Shown piece by piece: positions 53,123-61,485 of a DNA stretch of 64,000 nt (position 1 is the first letter of the stretch; every line of letters starts with the position of its first letter). Position numbers and translations under genes: made by a program. Source of the DNA: Pseudothioglobus sp905182815. Its GTDB lineage: Bacteria; Pseudomonadota; Gammaproteobacteria; PS1; Pseudothioglobaceae. The notes under the pieces were generated by a model. The model made no database searches, was not told the DNA's origin, and worked only from the letters and a program-made list of their open reading frames with translations. The DNA lies in NCBI RefSeq assembly GCF_048087625.1, contig NZ_CP159805.1, forward strand, positions 310,001-374,000, written 5' to 3'.

Positions 53123-53677
53123 ATGAAAATAATTAACCCACAGGATTACATTGCTAATTATATTAAGGCCCAAAGTGAGGTTGATTATAGTGAAGTTGTT
53201 AATGCCGTTGAGTTAATTAGAAAAACATGGATTGCAGGCCATAAAATAATTGCATTTGGAAATGGTGGTAGTGCTTTAAATGTCCAACACTTTATGAATG
53301 ATTGGGTAAAAAGCTCTTTTGTTAATAAAAATATCCCCTTTAATGGAGTTAGTCTTGTTGATAATGTGGGTTTGTTATCAGCATATGCGAATGATTTTTC
53401 TTACGAGGAGGTTTTTCTAATGCAATTAAAAGCAATCCTTGCTCCTGGTGATATTATCATTGCCGTATCAGGAAGTGGAAGCTCTGAAAATGTTATAAAA
53501 GCAGTTGAGTTTGCGAATGAAAGAAAAAATAAGGTAATATCGTTAACTGGATTCAATGGAGGGTCTTTAATAAAGTTATCCAACTTTGCTGTTCATTTTC
53601 CTTTGAATGATATGCAAATGACTGAGGATTTTCATTTACAATTTGGCCATATTGTGATGAAAAGTCTTTTTGAGTAA
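53123..53677 (+). CDS. gmhA: Sedoheptulose-7-phosphate isomerase (GmhA-like SIS protein)
   Basis: A SIS-domain protein of 184 residues that makes D-glycero-D-manno-heptose 7-phosphate. IIAFGNGGSALNVQHFMNDW, VSGSGSSENVIKAVEFA and MTEDFHLQFGHIVMKSLF are the substrate-binding parts. A longer frame to 53078 would overlap hddA by 41 bases; the ATG at 53123, 5 bases after the hddA stop, gives the normal start MKIINPQDYIANYI. Here GNGGS and the H-containing end agree with GmhA. Confidence 0.9.
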   Translation: MKIINPQDYIANYIKAQSEVDYSEVVNAVELIRKTWIAGHKIIAFGNGGSALNVQHFMNDWVKSSFVNKNIPFNGVSLVDNVGLLSAYANDFSYEEVFLMQLKAILAPGDIIIAVSGSGSSENVIKAVEFANERKNKVISLTGFNGGSLIKLSNFAVHFPLNDMQMTEDFHLQFGHIVMKSLFE

Positions 53678-53691
53678 TAGAGGTCTTTTTT

Positions 53692-54237
53692 TTAAGTATT
53701 TTGATGTGAGGTTTCAATAAATTTTTCAATTTTTAGTACCCTAAGTAATTGCATTGGGTTCTTTGCATGATAGGTTGGAAGGATATTTATTTTACTTTTT
53801 CCTATATATATACTTTTGCATTTTGCATTTCTCGCACACTGAATATCAGTTTCTGAATCTCCTATAAATATTGATTCTTTTAGATCTATTAAATAATCCC
53901 TGGCAATCTTTAAAATCATTTCTGGTTTAGGTTTTCTACAACTACAGTTATCACTCGCTAAATGTGTACAACTATAGATTTTTTTAATGTAAATATTACG
54001 TGACTCTAAATGGTTTAAAATTTTTTGATTTATTGTGTTAAGTTCTTTTTTTAACATCAAGCCTTTTCCAACTCCCTGTTGATTTGTAATGATAAAGATT
54101 GGAATATTTTTTTTTAGCTTACTAAATATTTCAATATTTTCTTCTAAATAATCAACTTCAATCAATTTTGTAATATATTCATGAGGAGGCATACATTTGT
54201 TAATGACACCATCTCTGTCTAATATAATTGCTTTCAT
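53692..54237 (-). CDS. gmhB: D-glycero-D-manno-heptose 1,7-bisphosphate phosphatase (GmhB)
   Basis: An HAD phosphatase of 181 residues, removing the C7 phosphate. Motif I is ILDRDGVINKC, motif II FIITNQQGVGKGLML, and the zinc loop CTHLASDNCSCRKPKPEM (C-x-H...C-x-C) is specific to GmhB. FIGDSETDIQCARNA is motif IV. It is on the opposite strand to the other three heptose genes but wedged between them, probably by local inversion. Identity is firm. Confidence 0.93.
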   Translation of the reverse strand: MKAIILDRDGVINKCMPPHEYITKLIEVDYLEENIEIFSKLKKNIPIFIITNQQGVGKGLMLKKELNTINQKILNHLESRNIYIKKIYSCTHLASDNCSCRKPKPEMILKIARDYLIDLKESIFIGDSETDIQCARNAKCKSIYIGKSKINILPTYHAKNPMQLLRVLKIEKFIETSHQNT

Positions 54238-54257
54238 AATACTTTATAATTAAATTT

Positions 54258-54971
54258 ATGATTAAAAAATGTATATTACTAGCTGCAGGTCGAGGAACTA
54301 GGTTGCAACCAATTACTAATTCTACTCCTAAATGTCTTGTAAAAATAAAGGGAAGACCTTTACTTGAGTATTGGTTAGTGCTTCTAGAAAAACATGGAAT
54401 TAAAGAAGTCTTAATAAATACTCACCATCTTCATCAGCAAGTTTCAGATTATATAGATTCAATTACCACTTCTATTAACATTACAATATCTTATGAGGAA
54501 AATTTACTAGGGAGTTATAGTACATTAGTAAAAAACAAAGCATATTATAAAGACCAAGAAAGTGTTCTTATTGCAAATGCAGATAATTTAACCAACGTTA
54601 ATTTATCAAATCTCTTTGAATTTCACTATTCTAATTCTTTTGGTGCAACGCTAGCTTTAATTAAAGCTAAAAATCCAACTGAAGTTGGAGTTGTAGAAAT
54701 AGACTCTAATAATAAAATTGTAAGCTATGCAGAAAAGCCAAGTTACCCGAAGTCTAATTTATCAAATGCTGGGATATATATTTTTGATACAGCATTATTA
54801 AGTAAGTTTGAAAAAAATGCTCTTTTGCAAGATATAGGGTACAATCTTTTGCCCAGAATAGTTGGGTTTTCTGGTGGGTATGTTTTAAATGAGTTATTAA
54901 TAGATGTCGGCTCTCACTTATCACTTGATATAGCGAATAAATTACAATATGACCCCATTGTAAAAATTTGA
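54258..54971 (+). CDS. hddC: Heptose-1-phosphate guanylyltransferase (HddC-like nucleotidyltransferase)
   Basis: A 237-residue nucleotidyltransferase. LLAAGRGTRLQPITNSTPKC is the NTP-binding start, with ISYEENLLGSYSTL and NADNLTNVNLSNLFEFH as usual for HddC and related sugar-1-phosphate nucleotidyltransferases, and AEKPSYPKSN. It completes the GDP-D-glycero-alpha-D-manno-heptose pathway with hddA/gmhA/gmhB. Given the neighbours, GTP is the likely nucleotide, but the family also has other NTP users. Confidence 0.85.
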   Translation: MIKKCILLAAGRGTRLQPITNSTPKCLVKIKGRPLLEYWLVLLEKHGIKEVLINTHHLHQQVSDYIDSITTSINITISYEENLLGSYSTLVKNKAYYKDQESVLIANADNLTNVNLSNLFEFHYSNSFGATLALIKAKNPTEVGVVEIDSNNKIVSYAEKPSYPKSNLSNAGIYIFDTALLSKFEKNALLQDIGYNLLPRIVGFSGGYVLNELLIDVGSHLSLDIANKLQYDPIVKI

Positions 54972-55031
54972 ATCTTAATGCATTTTTTGAATAAAATTTT
55001 TAATAAAATAAAAACTATATAGGCTAACAAT

Positions 55032-55979
55032 ATGGCTAATAAAGCCCCAGTTGTATTAATCATATTCAATAGGCCTGACCTTTTAAAAAAAACTTTCGAG
55101 AAGGTACGACAATATCAGCCTAAAGAATTGTTTATTATTGCTGATGGGCCTCGTACAGACCACCCTGGTGAAGCTGAGAAATGTATTGAAACTAGAAATG
55201 TTGTATCTAATATAGACTGGGAATGTAAGGTCTACCAAAACTATAGTGCTGATAATATGACGAGCGCTAAAAGAGTTCGTACTGGGTTAAGTTGGGTTTT
55301 TAAAAAGGTAGATCGTGCAATTATTCTTGAAGATGATTGTGTTGCAAATTCTGATTTTTTTGATTATTGTTCAACTTTACTTGAATTGTATAAAAATGAA
55401 GAAAAAGTATGGACAATTACAGGTGATAATTTTCAATCTGGTAGGAAAAGAGGTTCTGCAAGTTATTATTTTTCAAAGTACTTCCATGGTTGGGGGTGGG
55501 CAACGTGGGCAAGATGTTGGAATATCGCAATTGATGAAAATCTTTCATTTTGGCCATCTTTAAAAAGCTCAAAGGATTGGGAAATGATGCATCCCAATAA
55601 AAATGAGAGGAAATATTGGGGTGATATCTATGAGGATATGTATAACGGCAAGGTTGATTATTGGGACTACTGGTTTTCAGCATCAATAACGAATAACTAT
55701 GGGCTTAATGCAACACCCAACGTTAACTTAGTTACCAATGAAGGTTTTGGACCCAATGCTACTAATACATTATTTGCTAAAAAAATGCCTGGGCTAAAAA
55801 ACTATTCAATTGGTAATTTAACTCATCCTGAAGTAATAAAAAAAGATAAAAAGGCAGATTCCTATGTGTTCAACTATCATTATGGTGGGAAAAGTCAGTT
55901 CTTCTTCAGAAAGCTATTAAGGTTTTTTATGGTAGAGAAATTTGTGAAAAATATTTATTCAGTCTACTTCAAACATTAG
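55032..55979 (+). CDS. GNT-I-like glycosyltransferase
   Basis: A 315-residue transferase of the same type as the gene at 33307: APVVLIIFNRPDLLKKTFEK, LFIIADGPR, DRAIILEDDCVANSDFFDYC (EDD near 100) and YFHGWGWATWARCWN. It follows the heptose-activation genes, so it may transfer heptose. It is monocistronic in appearance, with 60 bases before and 147 after without a gene. The donor is inferred only from position. Confidence 0.78.
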   Translation: MANKAPVVLIIFNRPDLLKKTFEKVRQYQPKELFIIADGPRTDHPGEAEKCIETRNVVSNIDWECKVYQNYSADNMTSAKRVRTGLSWVFKKVDRAIILEDDCVANSDFFDYCSTLLELYKNEEKVWTITGDNFQSGRKRGSASYYFSKYFHGWGWATWARCWNIAIDENLSFWPSLKSSKDWEMMHPNKNERKYWGDIYEDMYNGKVDYWDYWFSASITNNYGLNATPNVNLVTNEGFGPNATNTLFAKKMPGLKNYSIGNLTHPEVIKKDKKADSYVFNYHYGGKSQFFFRKLLRFFMVEKFVKNIYSVYFKH

Positions 55980-56126
55980 ATTGTCTTAAGTTGAAATTAT
56001 TTTCATTTTATATATAATTAAAATGAGCAGTTTTTGTTAGAAACACTTAACATTGTTCAAAAATAAAATGACAAATTAGCTGTATTAACGCTAAATTTGA
56101 TTATGCAAAAAAAAAAGGATTAATAA

Positions 56127-56765
56127 ATGAATTTTAAATCAAATCTCAAAGAATTATTGGTATTCGAGTTACAGAGTTTCGTTGGTAGAAATTTTTTTAG
56201 GAAGAGGCCAATACTATTCAATGAAAAGAATTATTTGAATTTAGGCTGTGGGCATAATTTAATTGATGGCTTTGTGAATGCTGATTTTTTTTATAAAGTA
56301 TGGAACAAAAAAATACCAAAAAGGCAATGGATGTTAGATTTAAGATACAACTTAGAATGTGAAGATGAAACTTTTGATGGTGTATATTCTGAGCATACTT
56401 TTGAGCATCTAACATATTTGACAGTAGATAATCTTTTAAAAGAACTTCATAGGACAGTTAAAAAAGGGGGAATTATTAGAATTACAGTTCCTGATTGTGA
56501 TAAGTTTGTGAAATATTATAATGGAGACTATCAAAATAATAATTTTAGTGGTGCTTTTGATTCAAAATGTTTAGCTATGCATCATTTAACACAAGCCAGT
56601 GGACATATGTCAATCTGGTGCTTTGAAGAAATGAAATCTGCATTAGAAAAAGCAGGTTTTACACAGGTAAAAGAAATGTCGTTTCAGAAAAGTCAAGATA
56701 ATATGTTAATGCATGATATTCAAGAAAGAGAATGGGAGACGGTTTACGTAGAGGCTAAAAAATAA
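56127..56765 (+). CDS. SAM-dependent methyltransferase (Methyltransf_11 type)
   Basis: A 212-residue protein. YLNLGCGHNLIDGFVNADFF is the SAM site (about 33-52), then FDGVYSEHTFEHLTYLTVDN and LHRTVKKGGIIRITVPDCDK. GYxQ-type ends are missing; it stops with DIQEREWETVYVEAKK. The start is ATG at 56127 with AAAAGGA ahead. The target is unknown. Confidence 0.75.
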   Translation: MNFKSNLKELLVFELQSFVGRNFFRKRPILFNEKNYLNLGCGHNLIDGFVNADFFYKVWNKKIPKRQWMLDLRYNLECEDETFDGVYSEHTFEHLTYLTVDNLLKELHRTVKKGGIIRITVPDCDKFVKYYNGDYQNNNFSGAFDSKCLAMHHLTQASGHMSIWCFEEMKSALEKAGFTQVKEMSFQKSQDNMLMHDIQEREWETVYVEAKK

Positions 56766-56823
56766 TAAGCATGAACTTCAATACTCAATCAAGTAATAGC
56801 TAAATTCCTCAGTAAACTTACTT

Positions 56824-57363
56824 ATGAAAATAAAGTTATTTATTTGTATTTTTATATTATTTATTGGATTAATAATCGGTGCACAGTGGCATCGTTTATA
56901 TATTTTTCCTTTTCCACAGCTGCATGAATGGAAGTATGGACCTTCAGTTAAGGTAAGTAATAAATTAGTTACCACTATTTATTCAAAACACACACCTGTA
57001 TTTCTTGACAGGTTGTATTTTGATTCAATTAGCGATCATCGTTTAGAAGGCTTATATCTTTTGCAAATTCCTAGGCACTATAATGACAATATAAGAATTC
57101 AATCAAATAAGGATTTGGTTATTTATAGGGCAATATCAGATACTAATAATAATTTATATTATGATAATAATAATTGGGATTCATCAGATATTCAAATCAA
57201 CATTGAAGGTATTTCTACTTCTCATATTAAAGTTATAAAAAAACTTTTCCCTGCCAATAATTTAATTGATCTGATCCCAGGTGGGCCGATTGCATCTGAC
57301 CCTATTTTTATTATGGTCAAAAATTATGTTACACCTTCTTTAAAATTTAAAATTTTGAATTGA
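56824..57363 (+). CDS. Small protein with N-terminal membrane anchor, unknown function
   Basis: A 179-residue protein. Residues 3-20 (IKLFICIFILFIGLIIGA) form one membrane span or an uncleaved signal, after which the protein is probably periplasmic: PSVKVSNKLVTTIYSKHTP, LEGLYLLQIPRHYNDNIRIQ, NLIDLIPGGPIASDPIFIMV. I recognise no domain. A degenerate copy of the gene start is at 51993, showing it belonged to an exchanged segment. A minor role in surface glycan assembly is possible but not supported. Confidence 0.6.
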   Translation: MKIKLFICIFILFIGLIIGAQWHRLYIFPFPQLHEWKYGPSVKVSNKLVTTIYSKHTPVFLDRLYFDSISDHRLEGLYLLQIPRHYNDNIRIQSNKDLVIYRAISDTNNNLYYDNNNWDSSDIQINIEGISTSHIKVIKKLFPANNLIDLIPGGPIASDPIFIMVKNYVTPSLKFKILN

Positions 57364-57371
57364 TTAGTTAG

Positions 57372-57387
57372 AGGCTATTTTTAGCCT
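57372..57387. terminator. Small hairpin between convergent genes (possible terminator)
   Basis: AGGCTA-TTTT-TAGCCT forms a perfect 6-bp stem with a 4-base loop, 9 bases after the stop of the small membrane protein gene. No T-tract follows on either strand, so it is a weak intrinsic terminator at best. It may serve the plus-strand gene. Confidence 0.35.
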
Positions 57388-57502
57388 ACCTCAATTAAGT
57401 GTAAAGCCGAAATCATTTTACATTAACGTAGTAGTATTGAGGATATTCTTAACATTCCCCACTGATAAACTCACAAATAAATATAAACCGCTCTTTCTAT
57501 TT

Positions 57503-58165
57503 TCATTTTTTACACTTTACAAAATCTCCCTTATTTTGTTCTTTCCCAACAACGTAGGTTCCATCCGGATTTTGTTTCCAACTATTGTACATTCCACCTA
57601 GAACGTAGGTTCCATCTGGATCTTGTTTCCAACTATTGTACATTCCACCTAGAACGTAGGTTCCATCTGGATTTTGTTTCCATCTATCGAACATTCCCCC
57701 AACAATGTAGGTTCCACCCAAATTTTGTTTCCATCTATTGAACATTCCCCCAACAACGTAGGTTCCATCTGGATTTTGTTTCCAACTATCGTACATTCCA
57801 CCTAGAACGTAGGTTCCATCTGGATTTTGTTTCCAACTATCGTACATTCCACCTAGAACGTAGGTTCCATCCGGATTTTGTTTCCAACTATTGTACATTC
57901 CACCTAGAACGTAGGTTCCATCTGGATTTTGTTTCCAACTATCGTACATTCCACCTAGAACGTAGGTTCCATCTGGATTTTGTTTCCATCTATCGAACAT
58001 TCCCCCAACAACGTAGGTTCCATCTGGATTTTGTTTCCAACTATTGTAACAAGATCCTAATTCATAGGTTCCATCTGGATTTTGTTTCCAACTATTGTAG
58101 TTACCAAAAACAGAGGTTGAACTAAGAAAGATTAGTGAGGATAGAAGTATGAGTAGCTTTTTCAT
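57503..58165 (-). CDS. Secreted tandem-repeat protein (17-residue YNSWKQNPDGTYVLGGM units)
   Basis: A 220-residue protein: a signal peptide (MKKLLILLSSLIFLSSTSVFG), eleven units of 17 residues with consensus Y-[ND]-[SR]-W-K-Q-N-P-D-G-T-Y-V-[LV]-G-G-M, and a short charged tail (KEQNKGDFVKCKK). Units are nearly identical, with variants YNS, YDS, FDR and FNR at the first three positions. The strictly regular W, P, D, G and Y suggest a short beta-strand repeat, as in solenoid or surface-adhesive proteins. The high DNA identity points to recent expansion. It is isolated, facing the neighbouring operons. No known family was recognised by eye. Confidence 0.85.
   Translation of the reverse strand: MKKLLILLSSLIFLSSTSVFGNYNSWKQNPDGTYELGSCYNSWKQNPDGTYVVGGMFDRWKQNPDGTYVLGGMYDSWKQNPDGTYVLGGMYNSWKQNPDGTYVLGGMYDSWKQNPDGTYVLGGMYDSWKQNPDGTYVVGGMFNRWKQNLGGTYIVGGMFDRWKQNPDGTYVLGGMYNSWKQDPDGTYVLGGMYNSWKQNPDGTYVVGKEQNKGDFVKCKK
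57545..58099 (-). repeat. Tandem 51-bp coding repeat, eleven copies
   Basis: Eleven head-to-tail units of 51 bases (last one shorter) encode the repeats of the secreted protein. On the plus strand the repeated core is ACGTAGGTTCCATCTGGATT. Copies differ mainly at synonymous positions (TCCGGATT/TCTGGATT) and at the codons for residues 2-3. Such an array can change length by slippage or recombination. Confidence 0.93.
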
Positions 58166-58623
58166 TATTATTACTATTTTAACTTTAATTTGACTCTACT
58201 TCTGAAGTTCTTCAAAAGTTTAGTATTTGACTGAGAGCTTGCCTATCTTGACTGGGAAGACCTTGTCTCTTATCGCTTTGACTATTAGACTCTATCTCAA
58301 TAGTGAACTCTAGATGTGGAATTGCTCCCTCTAAATACGTACACCCAATTCTATTCCACAGTCGCGGAGTAGAACAGTTCGTTTCTGTTTGTGACCACCC
58401 TAAATCCGATGGTTTTTTTTAGCAGTATTTCCACGACTACCTTTTTGTATTTAAAGCATTCCAATATCAAGTTTCTTCTTTCCATTGAAATCATTGTATC
58501 CATCCGACTTCTTATCAGTAAGGTATTCAATCCCATCATCAACTATTGGTTGATTGAAGTTAATCATTAGTTTGAGACCAACTTGTTTCTCTATAATTAT
58601 AATTTTATAAGTCTAAGTCAATT
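58166..58623. other. Gap with minus-strand coding debris upstream of the repeat protein
   Basis: About 460 bases with no intact gene. On the reverse strand, short frames look protein-like: one ends SDGYNDFNGKKKLDIGML, another reads SDLGWSQTETNCSTPRLWNR, followed by LEGAIPHLEFTIEIESNSQS and ending QALSQILNF. They are in different frames, so a gene seems to have decayed here. I do not recognise it. A 63-codon frame in the same stretch (58351-58542) is less protein-like and probably a shadow. Promoters for the two divergent neighbours must lie here. Confidence 0.45.
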
Positions 58624-59139
58624 ATGAAAAATAATCCAAAATGTTTTATATTAGATGTTGACGGTGTTATGACAACTGGCCATTTTTTATATTCTGCCGA
58701 TGGAAAGCAAATGAAAATATTTGGTCCTGATGATAATGATGGACTAGCATTACTTAATCCTCATATTGAGATTAGATTTATTACTGGTGATAGAAAAGGT
58801 TTCCCAATAAGTAATAAACGTATTAAAGAGGATATGAAGTTTGACCTTGATCTAGTTAGTACTATAAAAAGAGTGGAATGGATTAAAGAGCGCTATGACC
58901 CAAAAGAAGTGATCTATATGGGTGATGGAATTTTTGACCATTATGTTATGAATGAAGTTGGATATTCTATCGCTCCAGCAAATTCTGATAGAGTTGCTAA
59001 AGAGTCTGCAGACTTTGTAACAGAGCGAACTGGTGGTGATCGAGCTGTTGCTGAAGCTTGTCTCCATATTATGAGTGAATTTTTTAATGCATATGAGCCA
59101 GATAAATTACCAGCTGATCAACTTGATCAAGGCGAATAG
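58624..59139 (+). CDS. KdsC-like HAD phosphatase
   Basis: A 171-residue HAD hydrolase without cap domain. Motif I is ILDVDGVMTTG (D11, D13), motif II FITGDRKG, motif IV YMGDGIFDHYVM, with PANSDRVAKESADFVTERTG near the end. This is the KdsC/3-deoxy-sugar-8-phosphate phosphatase type, which in NulO pathways removes phosphate from the 9-phosphate acid. Here it lies 5 bases before a GatZ-like gene, so it may dephosphorylate the product of that enzyme. Core KDO genes are usually elsewhere. Confidence 0.85.
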   Translation: MKNNPKCFILDVDGVMTTGHFLYSADGKQMKIFGPDDNDGLALLNPHIEIRFITGDRKGFPISNKRIKEDMKFDLDLVSTIKRVEWIKERYDPKEVIYMGDGIFDHYVMNEVGYSIAPANSDRVAKESADFVTERTGGDRAVAEACLHIMSEFFNAYEPDKLPADQLDQGE

Positions 59140-59144
59140 ACAAT

Positions 59145-60299
59145 ATGAAGCTCCAAAAACGTTTAGAAGATTACAGAAAAAATAAAAACTGTACCCTCCT
59201 TGGAGTTGGTCCAATGAGTAAAAATTGTGTCGATGCCTCTATTGAACTAGCAGATCAATATAAGACACCATTGATGTTAATAGCAAGTCGAAGGCAGATT
59301 GATTCTGAGCAATTTGGTGGTGGGTATGTAGAAAACTGGACAACAAATGAGTTTTCAAATTATGTAATAGCAAAAGACACTAATCAAAATATTATTCTGG
59401 CCAGAGACCATGGTGGGCCCTGGCAAAACGAGATCGAAAAAAATAAAAAAATGAGCTTAAAAGATGCTATGCAATCAGCCAAAGACTCTTATCGTTCAGA
59501 TATTGATTCAGGATTTCACATGTTGCATATAGATCCAAGTATTGATATACATTCTCAACCTTCAGCAGATCAAGTTTTAGAAAGAGTATACGAGTTGTAT
59601 GATTTTTGCTGGACATACGCTCAACAAAAAAAAAGAGATATTATCTTTGAGATTGGCACAGAAGAACAGAGTGGTGGAAATAATTCCAAAGACGAAGTTG
59701 AATATACTCTTGAATGTATGCGTAAATTTTGCAAAAAAAATACTATTCCATATCCAACATTTATTGTTATTCAAGTAGGAACAAGAGTAATGGAAACTTC
59801 TAATGTAGGATCTTTTGATTCACCAATAAGAGTAGCCAATGAACTTCCACCTGAAATTCAAATTCCTAAAATGATAGAAATGTGCAATAAGTATGGTATT
59901 TATATGAAAGAGCATAATACTGATTATCTTTCAACTGATTCTCTGAGTTGGCAACCTAAGCTAGGTATTCATGCTGCAAACATTGCACCTGAATTTGGAG
60001 TTGCTGAAACGAAAGCTTTTATTGAATTATTGGAAAGAAATAATGAGAATAAACTTTTAGAAGAGTTTTTAACTATTGCTTATGATTCTATGAAGTGGAA
60101 AAAATGGATGCTAAAAAATTCAACTGCAACCTATAGAGATAAGGCAATTATTGCTGGCCATTATGTTTTTTCATCAACTCATTTTATTGAATTGAAAGAA
60201 AAGGCTAGTCATAAAATTAATAACCTTGAACTATATCTAAAACAAGAAGTAAAAAAAAGTATTTTTAGATATATAAAAGCTTTTAATCTATCTAACTGA
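59145..60299 (+). CDS. GatZ/KbaZ-like class II aldolase-family protein
   Basis: A 384-residue protein. It shares the GatZ/KbaZ plan: IILARDHGGPWQNEIEKNKK, SGFHMLHIDPSID, IIFEIGTEEQSGG, FIVIQVGTRVMETSNVGSFD, YGIYMKEHNTDYLST and LGIHAANIAPEFGVAETKAF. GatZ is the helper of tagatose-1,6-bisphosphate aldolase GatY; no GatY is present here, and the sequence is far from the catabolic forms. Between a KdsC-like phosphatase and a glycosyltransferase, it may be a stand-alone aldolase building a long-chain sugar for the glycan. Family membership is likely, the reaction is inference. Confidence 0.72.
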   Translation: MKLQKRLEDYRKNKNCTLLGVGPMSKNCVDASIELADQYKTPLMLIASRRQIDSEQFGGGYVENWTTNEFSNYVIAKDTNQNIILARDHGGPWQNEIEKNKKMSLKDAMQSAKDSYRSDIDSGFHMLHIDPSIDIHSQPSADQVLERVYELYDFCWTYAQQKKRDIIFEIGTEEQSGGNNSKDEVEYTLECMRKFCKKNTIPYPTFIVIQVGTRVMETSNVGSFDSPIRVANELPPEIQIPKMIEMCNKYGIYMKEHNTDYLSTDSLSWQPKLGIHAANIAPEFGVAETKAFIELLERNNENKLLEEFLTIAYDSMKWKKWMLKNSTATYRDKAIIAGHYVFSSTHFIELKEKASHKINNLELYLKQEVKKSIFRYIKAFNLSN

Positions 60300-60300
60300 T

Positions 60301-61128
60301 ATGAAAAAAACAGCAACAATCATATTGAATAGAAATTTACCCAAAGAAACAGATGCTTTAGTTGAACATCTAATCGAAAATGATGGGGAATGTACTGATA
60401 TTTTTGTAGTTGAGGCAGGATCGGATAAAAATAATTTATCAAAATACTCTACTTGGCACATCAACACCAAGGATGTTTCAAAATATGGCCTAAGATACCT
60501 CAGAGGTATGAATTATGGCTTATTAGAATTATGGAAGGGTAATAATTGGGATAATTATGAATCATTTTTTCTTCTTACTAATGACACTAAATTTCCTGCA
60601 GGCCAAGAAACTATTAAAACTCTTCAGGGCCTATTAAATAAAGACCATAGACTTGGTCTTGTATCGCCTTGCTCAGAAAAATGGGGTGAAAAAAACTTGA
60701 TAGGAGAAAATTCAACTAGATATTTTTGGTTTATTCATAACAATGCTTATTTTTTACGTCGAGAATTTATCGACCAAATAATAAATACTAAAGATACGTC
60801 TTATATGGATTTTTTATTTGATGGTAATAACTTTAGAGGTTATTTATCTGAAAGTGAGTTTATTGCTAAAACTTATGCTAATAACTGGGCAGCTGCAATT
60901 ACAACTAAAGTATTTGCTGAGGAGGATGAGTCATACTTACTCGACAAAAATTCTATTATTAAAACAGAGTCATATGAAGAGAATTTGCATCTTTATATCG
61001 ATGAAGGCATGATGTGGATGAAGAAAAAATATGGCTTCAATAGCAGATGGCAAATGATGCAATATGCGAAGCTATTCTATGAAAAATTTTTTGAGTATTA
61101 TCCAGATAGTAAAAAATATAAAATATAA
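60301..61128 (+). CDS. Glycosyltransferase-like protein (GT2-type)
   Basis: A 275-residue protein. TATIILNRNLPKETDALVEH, IFVVEAGSDKNNLSKYS, YLRGMNYGLLELWKG and ESFFLLTNDTKFPAGQETIK give a GT-A-like plan with NDT in place of the usual DxD. RYFWFIHNNAYFLRREFIDQ is the acceptor part. The ATG follows the previous stop by one base. It is probably the transferase for the sugar made by this module. A GT2 membership is plausible, not certain. Confidence 0.6.
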   Translation: MKKTATIILNRNLPKETDALVEHLIENDGECTDIFVVEAGSDKNNLSKYSTWHINTKDVSKYGLRYLRGMNYGLLELWKGNNWDNYESFFLLTNDTKFPAGQETIKTLQGLLNKDHRLGLVSPCSEKWGEKNLIGENSTRYFWFIHNNAYFLRREFIDQIINTKDTSYMDFLFDGNNFRGYLSESEFIAKTYANNWAAAITTKVFAEEDESYLLDKNSIIKTESYEENLHLYIDEGMMWMKKKYGFNSRWQMMQYAKLFYEKFFEYYPDSKKYKI

Positions 61129-61139
61129 AAGGTAATTTT

Positions 61140-61481
61140 ATGAAAATAATTGAAAAACCATGGGGATGTGAAGAAGTCATTGAGATTAATGAGAATTATA
61201 TGATGAAGAAGCTTACAATGTTGAAAGGACATCGGTGTAGTCTTCAGCTACATAATATTAAAAAAGAAACTATTTATGTCCTAAGTGGTAAGTTAAATAT
61301 AATTTCAGGACCAGATAAAGACAATCTTACAGAGCGCATATATTCATCAGGTGATACTATTACTATTGATCCTGGAACTGTTCACCGAATGGAAGGAGCT
61401 GAAGATAGTGTTTATTTAGAGGCTAGCACTCCAGAGGTGGATGATGTCGTTCGCTTAGTAGACGACTACCAAAGGGATTAA
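61140..61481 (+). CDS. Single-domain cupin, mannose-6-phosphate isomerase type II-like
   Basis: A 113-residue cupin resembling the C-terminal domain of ManC. KPWGCEEVIEINENYMMKKL, GHRCSLQLHNIKKETIYVLS and DTITIDPGTVHRMEGAED give the metal ligands (His, His, Glu, His). It may isomerise a phosphosugar (aldose-ketose) or bind one. It precedes the nucleotidyltransferase-kinase gene by 4 bases. A ribosome binding site is AAAGG upstream. Confidence 0.8.
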   Translation: MKIIEKPWGCEEVIEINENYMMKKLTMLKGHRCSLQLHNIKKETIYVLSGKLNIISGPDKDNLTERIYSSGDTITIDPGTVHRMEGAEDSVYLEASTPEVDDVVRLVDDYQRD

Positions 61482-61485
61482 ATAG

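Noticed and set aside
57545..58099. Regular repeats that look like a CRISPR array
   Set aside because: Units are contiguous 51-base coding repeats without variable spacers, in one open frame with a signal peptide; no cas genes are nearby.
58351..58542. 63-residue minus-strand protein
   Set aside because: Its product is not protein-like, and neighbouring frames in the same stretch look more like decayed coding sequence.
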